From contig JANQHI010000082.1 in assembly GCA_028282705.1 (NCBI GenBank), forward strand, positions 1 to 61,133: 61,133 nucleotides of DNA, written 5' to 3'. Within the stretch, counting starts at the first letter, position 1. Each line of letters begins with the position of its first letter. Both the position numbers and the translations under genes were made by a program. Source of the stretch: Prolixibacteraceae bacterium (GTDB lineage: Bacteria > Bacteroidota > Bacteroidia > Bacteroidales > Prolixibacteraceae). Below the pieces are notes generated by a model. The model was not told where the DNA came from. It was given only the letters and a program-made list of their open reading frames with translations, and ran no database searches. Below are positions 7,898 through 17,073 of the stretch, in pieces.

Positions 7898-10800
7898 CTA
7901 ATTTTCTAAAGCAGAACTGAGCTCTTGCAAAAATGTTTTATTATCACTTTTCAGGTAAGCTGAAAACTTCCAATCATGACCAAGCTGGGTTGATTTAACT
8001 AATAAATGGTTCCAGCCTTTGTCAAGGGGCAGTTGCTCTAACACATATTCATCTTTAACCCAGCCTCCAGGTTTATCATCTACATAAGTTTCCTTCCCAT
8101 TCAGGTATAACACAAAACCATCATCAGCACCCATGACCATATCTACCCTGGGCATATCTGGTTCAGCTAATAAATTCACCAATGAACGTGGGGAATAAAT
8201 CCAAAAACTAAGGTATGCAACAGAATTTTCAAGGTGTTCAGAAAGACCAATGTTCCTGAAATCAAAAGCACCATTTTCATCAACTTCAACAACTTCCCAA
8301 AATTTACCTTTCTCCTGCCCTCCTAGTTGAGGTTCCCTATTTTTAGCAATAAACTCCTTGCCTGCCATTTGTTCAAGGTTGAGTTTGCTAGCATCAAAAG
8401 CACCACAAAACAATGCTTTTGCGAACCTGCCCTTTTTATCTATAGCAAGTGTTGAAGAAAGGTCGACTGATTTGAAAACTACCCCCAGGTTGGAGATCAT
8501 CCTTTTTAATATCCTTGCACCTGATTCTTTTACTGAAAGCAGGTTAATTGAAGAAAGGTAAAGTGTACCATTTTCTTGCTGGTATTTAACCAGGGCTGCA
8601 CCTTCAGGTTTCTCTTCCAGCTCACTTCTATAGGTAGTAGCTGTTTTCAGGAATTCAGGCCTGTAGTTCCACCCTGACCAATCAGTATTGCAGGCTTCCA
8701 GAATCACTTGCCCATCTTCTACCAGTTTTCCTGATAACCCAAAATCCATAACAGGGCTTTTAACCATTTCAGTAAAATAAAAATCTTTATTGCCAAACCA
8801 TTTTACAAACACATCTTCTTCTTTTTTAATAAAAGATGTTGCCTTTCTGTTTGTTAGCTCAATAGGAACAGGTAAAATTTTATTTAAGGTATTAACTGTT
8901 TCTTCTGAAACCCCAAGGACTATAACTTTACCACCAGCTTCCATCACCTGGTTAACAACTGGCTTAGCTTCTTTCCCTTTAGCAGGATTTTTCCCATCAA
9001 TAACTACTAGGGTTTTTTCTGCAATTACAGGCTTATCAGTAAAGTGCATCCCCATGCTAGCCAACTTTTCTTTTAAGGGTGATTTTTCAATCCCTGAAAA
9101 GAAAACCACTTCTTCAATAGCTTCATCAATGCTTTCTATTTTACTTTCAACCATTATTTTTTCTTCTACTTTAAACCCTTCAACAGGTTCTGCAAAAGCT
9201 GCCTTGACTGCATGGAACAAAGGCCAGGGTTTATATAAAGGAAGGTTTACATCATAACCTGGGTTAATGGTGGTTGAATAAGGGCCAATCCTTTCAGGCT
9301 GTACCCCTGGTATCCCCTCTTTGTATGCAGGAAAGAATATCCCATCTTCTGGTGTTGATTTTTTTGAAACATCACCCAACCCTATTTCCAAAGGTTTTAG
9401 CCCATACCAGATCACATTAAAAACACTTGTATAGCTTGCATTGTATTTTAACTGTTTCCCAATCAAATCATAGGCTTCAGTTGCCAGTCCTTCCATTCTT
9501 CCAAGTTGTGATTCATAAGCCCTGTCACCATTTACTTTTGCAATCTGGCGTGGGGTTCCATAATAAGCCATCCCAGTTTCTCCAACCCCCCAGGGCATGC
9601 CTTGTGATGACCATTCTTTCAAGGCATTTTCACCACCATAATGCCCTATTATTGTAGGTAAATTTGTTTTCCTAAGGGTTTCCCCATCTCCCGAAATCCA
9701 GTCCCTGGTTGGGTCAAGCTTTTGGGTTAAAGCAACCCACTCATTAATTTCATCAACCTGCCTCTGTACGATTGATTCAGGGGCATGAAATACATGGATT
9801 GCCACTGGCAAAGTTTCATTACACACACTCCAACCAAATACAGAAGGGTGGTTCCTGTCTCTAAGCACCATGCTTTCTACATGGCCTCTGCAATGTTTCC
9901 AATACTCCTCTGAATCCATTTTAGGTCCTCCATCACTCGACCAAATGGCTGTTTCATCCAATACACATATCCCCATTTCATCGGCTACATCCAAATAAAA
10001 AGAAGGGTATGGCTGGGCATGAAGCCTAACTGCATTGGCATTGGCATCTTTCAGCATTTTATACCATCCCCATGCATACCTCCTGGTCATCTGGGGGATT
10101 CCCATAAAATGCCACGAATCTCCTTTTAAAACAATGGGTTCTCCATTCAGCAATAATTGTTCGCACTTAATGGTAAACTGGCGCCAGCCAAAACGTTCAT
10201 ATTTATTATCTATGATTTCATTGCCTGCTTTTAGTTGCAATACTGCCCCATATAGGTTAGGTGTTTCTGGGGTCCAATAGTTCAGTTCATTATTTATTTC
10301 CTTTTCCAAGGTAACTTTTGCAGTGCTATTGGCTTCAATTTGAACAGGTTTTGAAAAATCAATATTAATTAATGGTGATCCTAATTCCCCTTTTTGTACA
10401 GGGGCTTCTATAGTTCCTTCTCCTGCAAGGTTTATCCATTTACTTATGTTCCCTCCCACTGAAATTGTAATTGGTTTGTTAGCAGAATTTTGTATAGTTA
10501 GCTCAAATTCCAGCTTTTTGTTGGCTACATCTGGTTTTACAAACACATCTGAAATATAGGTTTCAGGATAAGAAAACAGGTATACATCCTGCCATATACC
10601 TGCAATTTTCTTTCCCCAGAATGACCCTGCTACATATTTCCTCCTGCCATATTTTCCTTCATCATTGGTCAGGCTTGCACGTGCAACACCCACTAAGATT
10701 TCATTTTCCCCATTTTTTAAAAAATCTGTTACATTCACTTTGGTTGGGAAAAATATGTCCAAATTTTCTATCGCCAGTTTCCCATTGACATAAATTTTGG

Positions 10801-11275
10801 CATATCCCGCTATTGCCTCAAAATGGAGGAAATGTTGCTTCCCTTGCCAATTTTCGGGAAGGGTAAATGTTTTTCTCATCCATCCTATTTCAGCATTGCC
10901 CCAATTTTCAGGATAGCTTGGGTACATCAGGAAATCACCTCCTTCATCCAGGTTATTTCCATTATCCATGCTGGTAGGTACCCCCTGTGGAAATGCATTT
11001 ACATTCCAGGGAGATGGTATCTTGATAGGTGTTTCTTCCCAATGGAATGTTTCAGGCTTGGTGAATTTTTGAATGTCATTTTCAAATACAGGCATAAACT
11101 GCCAATTCCCATTCAGGCATATTTCGCCACGCAAAGGTTTTTCAACTTCATGGATTGGTGAGGCCATGGGATTAAACCTGTGAGCAAATTGTTTTTTTTG
11201 TGCCGAATTTGTCTTTGAGACATTGCAAGACAGTGTAATACAAAGTATTACAATTGGTAAGGTTAGAATTTTCAT
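7898..11275 (-). CDS. Large GH2 family glycoside hydrolase lipoprotein
   Basis: 1125 residues. The lipoprotein signal ends at lipobox ITLSC (Cys17). A jelly-roll sugar-binding domain (about 45-235) and an Ig-like GH2 domain (about 240-365) precede the TIM barrel (about 370-640). The catalytic acid/base is Glu487 in GWSVCNE and the likely nucleophile is Glu566 in WGVGETG. After the barrel come an alpha/beta stretch with a glutaminase-like look (about 700-800) and a C-terminal beta-sandwich (about 960-1110, with DDGFVLYLNGKE) like a carbohydrate-binding module. GH2 enzymes cleave beta-linked galactose, mannose, glucuronate or related sugars; the substrate cannot be read here. It is probably periplasmic or surface-facing. 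It sits beyond the GH92 remnant, as the last gene of the ECF-sigma PUL. Confidence 0.9.
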   Translation of the reverse strand: MKILTLPIVILCITLSCNVSKTNSAQKKQFAHRFNPMASPIHEVEKPLRGEICLNGNWQFMPVFENDIQKFTKPETFHWEETPIKIPSPWNVNAFPQGVPTSMDNGNNLDEGGDFLMYPSYPENWGNAEIGWMRKTFTLPENWQGKQHFLHFEAIAGYAKIYVNGKLAIENLDIFFPTKVNVTDFLKNGENEILVGVARASLTNDEGKYGRRKYVAGSFWGKKIAGIWQDVYLFSYPETYISDVFVKPDVANKKLEFELTIQNSANKPITISVGGNISKWINLAGEGTIEAPVQKGELGSPLINIDFSKPVQIEANSTAKVTLEKEINNELNYWTPETPNLYGAVLQLKAGNEIIDNKYERFGWRQFTIKCEQLLLNGEPIVLKGDSWHFMGIPQMTRRYAWGWYKMLKDANANAVRLHAQPYPSFYLDVADEMGICVLDETAIWSSDGGPKMDSEEYWKHCRGHVESMVLRDRNHPSVFGWSVCNETLPVAIHVFHAPESIVQRQVDEINEWVALTQKLDPTRDWISGDGETLRKTNLPTIIGHYGGENALKEWSSQGMPWGVGETGMAYYGTPRQIAKVNGDRAYESQLGRMEGLATEAYDLIGKQLKYNASYTSVFNVIWYGLKPLEIGLGDVSKKSTPEDGIFFPAYKEGIPGVQPERIGPYSTTINPGYDVNLPLYKPWPLFHAVKAAFAEPVEGFKVEEKIMVESKIESIDEAIEEVVFFSGIEKSPLKEKLASMGMHFTDKPVIAEKTLVVIDGKNPAKGKEAKPVVNQVMEAGGKVIVLGVSEETVNTLNKILPVPIELTNRKATSFIKKEEDVFVKWFGNKDFYFTEMVKSPVMDFGLSGKLVEDGQVILEACNTDWSGWNYRPEFLKTATTYRSELEEKPEGAALVKYQQENGTLYLSSINLLSVKESGARILKRMISNLGVVFKSVDLSSTLAIDKKGRFAKALFCGAFDASKLNLEQMAGKEFIAKNREPQLGGQEKGKFWEVVEVDENGAFDFRNIGLSEHLENSVAYLSFWIYSPRSLVNLLAEPDMPRVDMVMGADDGFVLYLNGKETYVDDKPGGWVKDEYVLEQLPLDKGWNHLLVKSTQLGHDWKFSAYLKSDNKTFLQELSSALEN

Positions 11276-11295
11276 TACTTTTTAGCTTTTAGTTC

Positions 11296-11780
11296 CTACT
11301 TAAGTCCCCATGTTTTATTTGGAATGGGTCCCATTTCTAGTTTACTGGTATCTCCTGCCATCAATTCACGATGAGTAAACTATGGTACATTCAATATTTT
11401 CGCATTTCCCAAATCAATGGTTGCTTCCTAAAAACCGGGCTTATTAAAGAATAGGCAGGAACACCTGGAGTTACCGGGCAAAATCCCATGGAAGTACATA
11501 CCACAAAGGTGGCTATACCTCCAACATCTTTATCACCCGGGACACCAAAAATATCATCTTTAAACCATACATCCAAAAGAAAACATGCCCATTTTTGAGT
11601 TTCCCCTAGCGAGTTGGTATAGTTAAAAAAGGTAAGGGTATGAAAATTGGGTTCATCTTTCATTTAGAATTGCCCTATTAAACCAGTGGTATCAGGGAGT
11701 TTAGCCCAAAGTGAATATTTACTTCTTCTAAGGCTTTCACTGAAAGGTTGTCCTAGTATTTTTTAAAAGCCTTAATCCCT
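11296..11780 (-). pseudogene. Decayed GH92 alpha-mannosidase (C-terminal remnant)
   Basis: In one frame an open stretch at 11391-11663 reads EPNFH ... TQKWACFLLDVWFKDDIFG, then VPGDKDVGGIATF and SMGFCPVTPGVPAYSLISPVF. These are the core signatures of GH92 (family pattern GNEPSHH, FG(I/L)PGDEDGG, MGFYPVTPG). Just upstream in frame, TTGLIGQF then a TAA (11664-11666) replaces the family's GLIGQYAHGNEP. Downstream, after a frameshift near 11430, another frame reads FTHRELMAGDTSKLEMGP then PNKTWG, the usual GH92 C-terminus, ending at 11296. Further stops and shifts lie upstream to about 11780. The N-terminal two-thirds is missing, so it cannot be functional. Intact, it would have removed alpha-mannose in a calcium-dependent way. 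Confidence 0.88.
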
Positions 11781-11833
11781 ATGAATAAAACTAATCCTTC
11801 TATCCCATAACATTTTATTTAACATGATAAAAC

Positions 11834-14155
11834 CTATATTAACCCCAGTTTTTCATCAAGCTTGTAGAGCTCCCCTGCTTTGGTTTCAAATTCAACCTTT
11901 TTGTCCTTATAATTTATGCTACATTTTTTGCCTGCCTTTGATAATACTTCCAATGTTTTTAGTTCTCCCCCAGCCCATGAGAATGAAAGTTCAAAACCAC
12001 CACGTGCACACACTCCAGAAATACTCCCTTCAGGCAAAGCATCAGGAAGTGCAGGAAGGATATCTATGGTACTTAGGTGTGATTGGATCAACAATTCCAC
12101 TATCCCAGCTGTTCCTCCAAAGTTACCATCAATCTGGAAGGGCGGGTGGGCATCAAATAAATTGGCATAGGAACCTCCTCCAGCACCATACCTTGTTTTG
12201 CTTGTGATAACAGGGCGAAACAGTAACTTTACCAATTCATAAGCATGGTTGCCATCCAGGAAACGTGCCCAAAAATTTATTTTCCATGCAAGGCTCCATC
12301 CTGTGCCATCATCTCCACGCATTAGCAATGATTTCCTGGCAGCTTCCATTAGCTCAGGATTTTCTTCCCAATTAATATCTTTTGCTGGGTGCATCCCCCA
12401 TAAATGGGAAACATGCCTATGCTTGTTCTCAGGGTCGTCCACATCTTCCATCCATTCTTGCAGTTGCCCATATTGCCCAATTTGGTTGGGGGCAATTTGT
12501 GCAACCTGTTCTTTTAATTTAGCAGCAAACTCATGGTCAGTGTCCAATATTTCAGATGCTTCAACACAAGCATTAAAAAGTGAACGTATAATTTGGTGAT
12601 CCATGGTAGGACCCGCTACCAACCCACCATTTTCAGGAGAATTAGATGGTGTGCTTATCAACCAACCTGTTTTAGTATCTTTTACCAAAAATTGGGAATA
12701 AAAAACAGCTGCACCTTTCATTAATGGGTATGCTTTTTCTTTTAAGAAATTTTTGTCCTGGGTGAACAGGAAATGCTCCCATAAGTGGTGTGATAACCAT
12801 CCACTACCACTTACCCAAATACCATGGTTTGAATGGTTTATAGGGGCTGCACCTCTCCAAATATCAGTATTATGGTGTAATACCCAACCATCACAATTAT
12901 AATGCTCTTTGGCTACTGCAGCTCCTGTTTCTGAACAATCTTTTATAAGGGAAAACAAGGGTTCATGGCATTCAGGCAGATTGGTTACTTCTGCTGGCCA
13001 GTAATTCATTTCAGCATTTATGTTGGTGGTATATTTACTCTCCCAGGCAGGCTGTAAATCTTTATTCCAAATTCCCTGCAAATTGGCAGGTTGGGTTCCT
13101 TCCCTGCTTGAACAGATCAGCAAATATCTTCCATATTGTGCATAAAGTTGTAAAAGCTGTGGGTCATGAGGAGAATGGGAAAATTGGTGCAACCTGGAAT
13201 CCGTGGGTAAAGAGTCCCTCCCATTGTTTCCAAAACTAACTGAAAAACGATTAAAAAGAGACTGGTAATCAGAAATATGTTCCTGTTTAGCTGTTTTAAA
13301 AGCCACACCCTTCAGTTTTGCCAGGTTGGTTTTTACATGCTCTTTTGGATTTCCACTAACATCATCATATTTTTTGAAATTAGTTGCAGTACACAACCAA
13401 ATAGTAGCCTCTTTTGCATCATCCACTTTGATCCTATTATTTACAGAAGAAACCTCTCCATCACTTTCTACTTTGATAACAGCTTCCCCCTTTAAAACAC
13501 CATCTTTTACTGCCACCTGCAATGTTTGCATGTTTTTATCAGAATTGATTGATTTTTGCTCATGCCTTGAATCAAGAGAAAGGCTAAATGTAAGTGCCCC
13601 AGGTTTGCTTGCCTTTAGGTGGATGGCTATAGCCTGATGTGGATTACTTGCTATTATTTCCCTTTCATACCTAATGCCTCCAACTTCATAGCTGATCCTG
13701 CAAATTGCCTTAGAAATATCAAGCTCCCTATAATATCCAGCATAATTTTCATGACCTGGGAAATTAATATAAATATCTCCAAATGGTTGGTAGGCCTGTT
13801 GCTTTAAAGGGACACTCATAAATTCCTTCATAGCCAATTCTTCAGCCTCATGTTGTTTTCCTTCAAATAATAACTGCCTGATCTGCCCAAGGTATTTATA
13901 AGCATCTTTGTGGGCATAACCAGTAGGTTGCCCTTTCCACAATGTTTCTTCATTGAATTGGATATGTTCATCTACAACCCCTCCAAACACCATAGCTCCC
14001 ATCCTCCCATTTCCCAAAGGCAAGGCTTCTGTCCATTCTTGTGCAGGCTTATTGTACCATAATTTTAACTGTGCCTCTTCTTCTACAGTACATGATACCA
14101 GCATCAATAAAAGAGAAAAAGAAATTAGTTGGTTTAGATAGTTTTTTTTGATCAT
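11834..14155 (-). CDS. GH95 family alpha-L-fucosidase / alpha-L-galactosidase
   Basis: 773 residues from the ATG at 14155, chosen because it gives a clean lipoprotein signal (MIKKNYLNQLISFSLLLMLV then SC). A longer frame would run into the upstream gene. The N-terminal GH95 beta domain starts LWYNKPAQEWTEALPLGNG. The (alpha/alpha)6 barrel holds NINAEMNYWPAE (the catalytic Asn pair of the family), TPSNSPENGG (the acid Glu) and FQIDGNFGGTAGI (the Asp). All signature residues are present and the length is normal. The family inverts alpha-1,2-fucosyl or alpha-L-galactosyl bonds. It lies 19 bases after the HExxH lipoprotein and before the GH92 remnant, so the substrate probably carries terminal fucose or L-galactose. 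Confidence 0.93.
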   Translation of the reverse strand: MIKKNYLNQLISFSLLLMLVSCTVEEEAQLKLWYNKPAQEWTEALPLGNGRMGAMVFGGVVDEHIQFNEETLWKGQPTGYAHKDAYKYLGQIRQLLFEGKQHEAEELAMKEFMSVPLKQQAYQPFGDIYINFPGHENYAGYYRELDISKAICRISYEVGGIRYEREIIASNPHQAIAIHLKASKPGALTFSLSLDSRHEQKSINSDKNMQTLQVAVKDGVLKGEAVIKVESDGEVSSVNNRIKVDDAKEATIWLCTATNFKKYDDVSGNPKEHVKTNLAKLKGVAFKTAKQEHISDYQSLFNRFSVSFGNNGRDSLPTDSRLHQFSHSPHDPQLLQLYAQYGRYLLICSSREGTQPANLQGIWNKDLQPAWESKYTTNINAEMNYWPAEVTNLPECHEPLFSLIKDCSETGAAVAKEHYNCDGWVLHHNTDIWRGAAPINHSNHGIWVSGSGWLSHHLWEHFLFTQDKNFLKEKAYPLMKGAAVFYSQFLVKDTKTGWLISTPSNSPENGGLVAGPTMDHQIIRSLFNACVEASEILDTDHEFAAKLKEQVAQIAPNQIGQYGQLQEWMEDVDDPENKHRHVSHLWGMHPAKDINWEENPELMEAARKSLLMRGDDGTGWSLAWKINFWARFLDGNHAYELVKLLFRPVITSKTRYGAGGGSYANLFDAHPPFQIDGNFGGTAGIVELLIQSHLSTIDILPALPDALPEGSISGVCARGGFELSFSWAGGELKTLEVLSKAGKKCSINYKDKKVEFETKAGELYKLDEKLGLI

Positions 14156-14174
14156 AATAGTGTATTTTTTGTTA

Positions 14175-15389
14175 TTAATTCTGCTCAAAAGGACCACCTG
14201 GTTTAAACTCATATTCATATCTAACAGGCCCCCATTGGTACATCCCATTTTTTCCAAACCCTAAATTGGTATTAGGTGCATTGGCATAATTTTGCCATCC
14301 CACCTGGTTCAGGTTTTTTATATTGCCTGTGGTTAAATCTGCCATCCATTGGAAATAGTTTTGGGTTTTAGCTCCCCCATTATCATCATTCCCCATGTAT
14401 CCAAAAGCAGGCTGCCCATGCAATTCAATATCATTACCAATAGGGTCTAAACCCCTGTAACAATTTTTACTTCTTTTTGAATCCCACCAATATTGTACTT
14501 CCAGCCCATGTATTGACTCATGCCACATGCCTACATAATAATCATTGTCGGGCATATCAGCCCTAATGTTTTGTTGTGACCTTGTTATATTATCACGTAA
14601 ATATGCTCCTCCCCCATATGCTGCACGTGGACCAAAAGTGTTCCCAGCCATTGGGTAAAAAATATGCACATTGTCATACCACCCTGTTTGATTTCCTACA
14701 TAGGCATTAAGTTCCCTGGTCAGGTCATCACTCTCTAACCATTCATAGCTTTTCCACTCATTATGCCAATAAAAATCTTCAAGGGGAAAACGTTCATCTA
14801 ATATAACGACTGCCAAGTTAAAACCTATTTCCTCATTGGTATATTCTGAAGTAAATTCTTCAAAACCTTTCAATTTTGAAACAATTTTTTGTAGTTCTCC
14901 TTCATCTAAGCTGTATTGTAAATTAGGATGGCCCCTACCTGGGCTAGCAGGAATATCTACCTTAGTATAGACCAATACTAACCAACTAAAAACAATTTTG
15001 GGGTTGATCAGTTTAGAAGCAAAAAGGTGTGCAAATCTTGTTTTATATTCTGTAATATTAAATTGTTTTGTACCAACTACCCCATTTTTTTCAGCAGTAA
15101 TTATAATTGTACCTGTTTTATGTGCTCTTAGCTTGTTTGTTTCTGAAGTAATTCTTGATAATGAGCCATTTTGCCCTATGCTCCAATTTACTGTTTCTTT
15201 TCCTGTTGTATTGTCATTGTATGTTACTACTGCCTCCAGGTTTAACACACTTCCAACACACAGGTCATCAAATTTAGAAATGATGCTTATTGCCACAATT
15301 TCATTACTGTTTGTTCCTTCATTATCTGTAGTACAGGATAGGGTTATCAATATGATATATAACCAAAAAAAAGAGATGTGCAATTTCAT
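14175..15389 (-). CDS. Unfamiliar PUL lipoprotein: Big_2-like domain plus HExxH domain
   Basis: 404 residues. The lipoprotein signal ends in ITLSC (Cys19). Residues about 30-115 look like a bacterial Ig-like (Big_2) domain (GSVLNLEAVVTYND, then a Gly/Thr-rich strand and ITAEKNGVVGTKQF). The larger domain (about 116-404) has no fold I recognise. It contains WHESIHGLE, that is H290-E291-x-x-H294 with E297, like the zinc-binding motif of metallopeptidases. It is also rich in Trp, Tyr and Asn, as glycan-binding proteins are. It lies 180 bases after susD and 19 bases before GH95. It could be a surface glycan-binding protein, a metalloenzyme or a glycoprotein-directed peptidase. The zinc role is inference from the motif alone. 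Confidence 0.7.
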   Translation of the reverse strand: MKLHISFFWLYIILITLSCTTDNEGTNSNEIVAISIISKFDDLCVGSVLNLEAVVTYNDNTTGKETVNWSIGQNGSLSRITSETNKLRAHKTGTIIITAEKNGVVGTKQFNITEYKTRFAHLFASKLINPKIVFSWLVLVYTKVDIPASPGRGHPNLQYSLDEGELQKIVSKLKGFEEFTSEYTNEEIGFNLAVVILDERFPLEDFYWHNEWKSYEWLESDDLTRELNAYVGNQTGWYDNVHIFYPMAGNTFGPRAAYGGGAYLRDNITRSQQNIRADMPDNDYYVGMWHESIHGLEVQYWWDSKRSKNCYRGLDPIGNDIELHGQPAFGYMGNDDNGGAKTQNYFQWMADLTTGNIKNLNQVGWQNYANAPNTNLGFGKNGMYQWGPVRYEYEFKPGGPFEQN

Positions 15390-15450
15390 AAAACCAATAT
15401 AACTTTATAACCCTAATCTATACCAACCAACAATTACTTACAGAAAACCT

Positions 15451-15495
15451 TAACTTCTGGCTACTCAACCTAGATTGATCTTTCGCCAGAAGTTA
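15451..15495 (-). terminator. Stem-loop between susD and the HExxH lipoprotein gene
   Basis: TAACTTCTGGC (15451-15461) pairs perfectly with GCCAGAAGTTA (15485-15495). A smaller TCAA/TTGA stem lies inside the 23-base loop. No strong T tract follows on the minus strand, so it may be a partial terminator or an RNA-stabilising hairpin that keeps susCD transcript levels above those of the downstream enzymes. Confidence 0.5.
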
Positions 15496-15569
15496 GATTA
15501 CAAAACATTTGTTTTTATCTGTGAAAAGTTGCAGGGAGTATGTTTTATTTTCATTGTAACAATTTTTTA

Positions 15570-17063
15570 TTAATACCCGGGGTTTTGAACTAAATTAGGG
15601 TTCAGGTTCAACTCACTGTCAGTAAATGGCCAAAGGCTAAAATGATCTTTCCACACAATTGTATAACCAATTGGGTCGGTCAATGAAGTCATTGTTTCAC
15701 CTTGTTTACCCCAGCGTTTCAAATCGAAATAGTGGTGCCCTTCAAAAGCAAGTTCCACATTTCTTTCATATTCAATTAAAGCCCATTTTTCATTGTCTGA
15801 TAATGAGTTTACATTGTTAACAGTAGCCATCCCAACACGTTGGCGAATTGGGTTTATAGTTAAATCAGCAACTGATTGGTTAAATCCTCCCGAACGGAAT
15901 TTGGCTTCAGCATAAGTTAACAACACATCAGCATACCTGAGGTGCACAATACCCTGTTCACTAGTTCCCCCAATATGGATGGAGTTGTTATCCACTATAT
16001 CTACATCAAGGAATTTTTTGACATAATACCCGGTTTGTGTGGGTTCAAAGCCAATTGGCTGACCAACTGCATCATACCAGACATCATCAGGCAGGCGCAC
16101 AGTTAAATAGAGGCGTGGGTCACGATTTTGGTAATTGGCACTTTCTAATGTTGATTGTGAAACAGGAAGCCCATCAACCATAAGGTATGCATCAACAAAT
16201 TCCTGGCGTGGGGTTGCTCCTGCAGAATGTACCAACAGCCTTGTTAAGCTGTGCGCTACTTCAGGATACTGGAATTCAGTGGCATACATAATTTCTTTAT
16301 TGCCTGCTTGCCCTTTTTTAATGAATATGTTAAAGTAATCTGGATGCAAGCTAAATACACCTGAATTGATAACTTCTAAAGCAGCAGAGGCTGCTTCATC
16401 CCAGCGTTTATTTTGAAGAAGGATTTTAGCTTTTAATGCCTGAGCTGACCCTTTGGTTATGTAGCCATTGTAAAGTTGTTGTGGTAAATTTTGTATTGCC
16501 ACATCCAATTCCTGAAGAATATAACTTACAATTTCAGCCTTGCTTGATTGTGCAATTTTATAATCTTCAATGTTCTCTACCTTTTCTTTATAAAGAGGAA
16601 CCCCTCCATATACCTCAGTGAGGTAAAAGTAGTAGAATGCCTTAAAAAACTGTGCATCTGCAATGTATTGAGCCTTTGTCATATCTTCAAAAAGAGATTC
16701 ATCCATTGCCTGGATATTTGCTATATGGTCATTTGCTGTTGAGATTACTTTGTAAGCATCTGCAAAAAAACCACTCACAATCCCTCTTGAAGACGGGGTA
16801 AGTACACCTCTAGAAACCGATGTTTCTTCATTCCAGTCATATTGGTCATAAAGTTGGTCAGTCATCCCATCCCACATAAATTTATTGTCAGTAAAATGAG
16901 AAGGTGTTTTTGTATATATCCCAACCCTGGATTCCTGAGCTGCCTTTTCTGAAATAAAATAACCTTCAGAAGTGGCTTCATAATTTGGGTTCTTTTCAAG
17001 GTAATCTTCACATGAACAAAAGATTACCATTACCAATAATACAAGTATGTTATATTTTTTCAT
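15570..17063 (-). CDS. SusD/RagB family outer-membrane nutrient-binding lipoprotein
   Basis: 497 residues, normal for the family. The lipobox is IFCSC near residue 18, followed by EDYLEKNP, the usual SusD start. TPR-rich helices occupy the middle (AQFFKAFYYFYLTEVYGGVP, a core signature) and the RagB C-terminal part has LRYADVLLTYAEA, then ERNVELAFEGHHYFDLKRWG, and ends in NPNLVQNPGY. It sits on the outer face of the outer membrane as the lid of its SusC partner, from whose gene it is separated by only 10 bases. The glycan bound cannot be read from the sequence. Confidence 0.95.
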   Translation of the reverse strand: MKKYNILVLLVMVIFCSCEDYLEKNPNYEATSEGYFISEKAAQESRVGIYTKTPSHFTDNKFMWDGMTDQLYDQYDWNEETSVSRGVLTPSSRGIVSGFFADAYKVISTANDHIANIQAMDESLFEDMTKAQYIADAQFFKAFYYFYLTEVYGGVPLYKEKVENIEDYKIAQSSKAEIVSYILQELDVAIQNLPQQLYNGYITKGSAQALKAKILLQNKRWDEAASAALEVINSGVFSLHPDYFNIFIKKGQAGNKEIMYATEFQYPEVAHSLTRLLVHSAGATPRQEFVDAYLMVDGLPVSQSTLESANYQNRDPRLYLTVRLPDDVWYDAVGQPIGFEPTQTGYYVKKFLDVDIVDNNSIHIGGTSEQGIVHLRYADVLLTYAEAKFRSGGFNQSVADLTINPIRQRVGMATVNNVNSLSDNEKWALIEYERNVELAFEGHHYFDLKRWGKQGETMTSLTDPIGYTIVWKDHFSLWPFTDSELNLNPNLVQNPGY

Positions 17064-17073
17064 TGCCCTAATT

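Noticed and set aside
8790-9257. Antisense open frame of 155 codons in the GH2 gene
   Set aside because: It is opposite a clear GH2 reading frame, with Ser/Thr-rich shadow composition and no domain.
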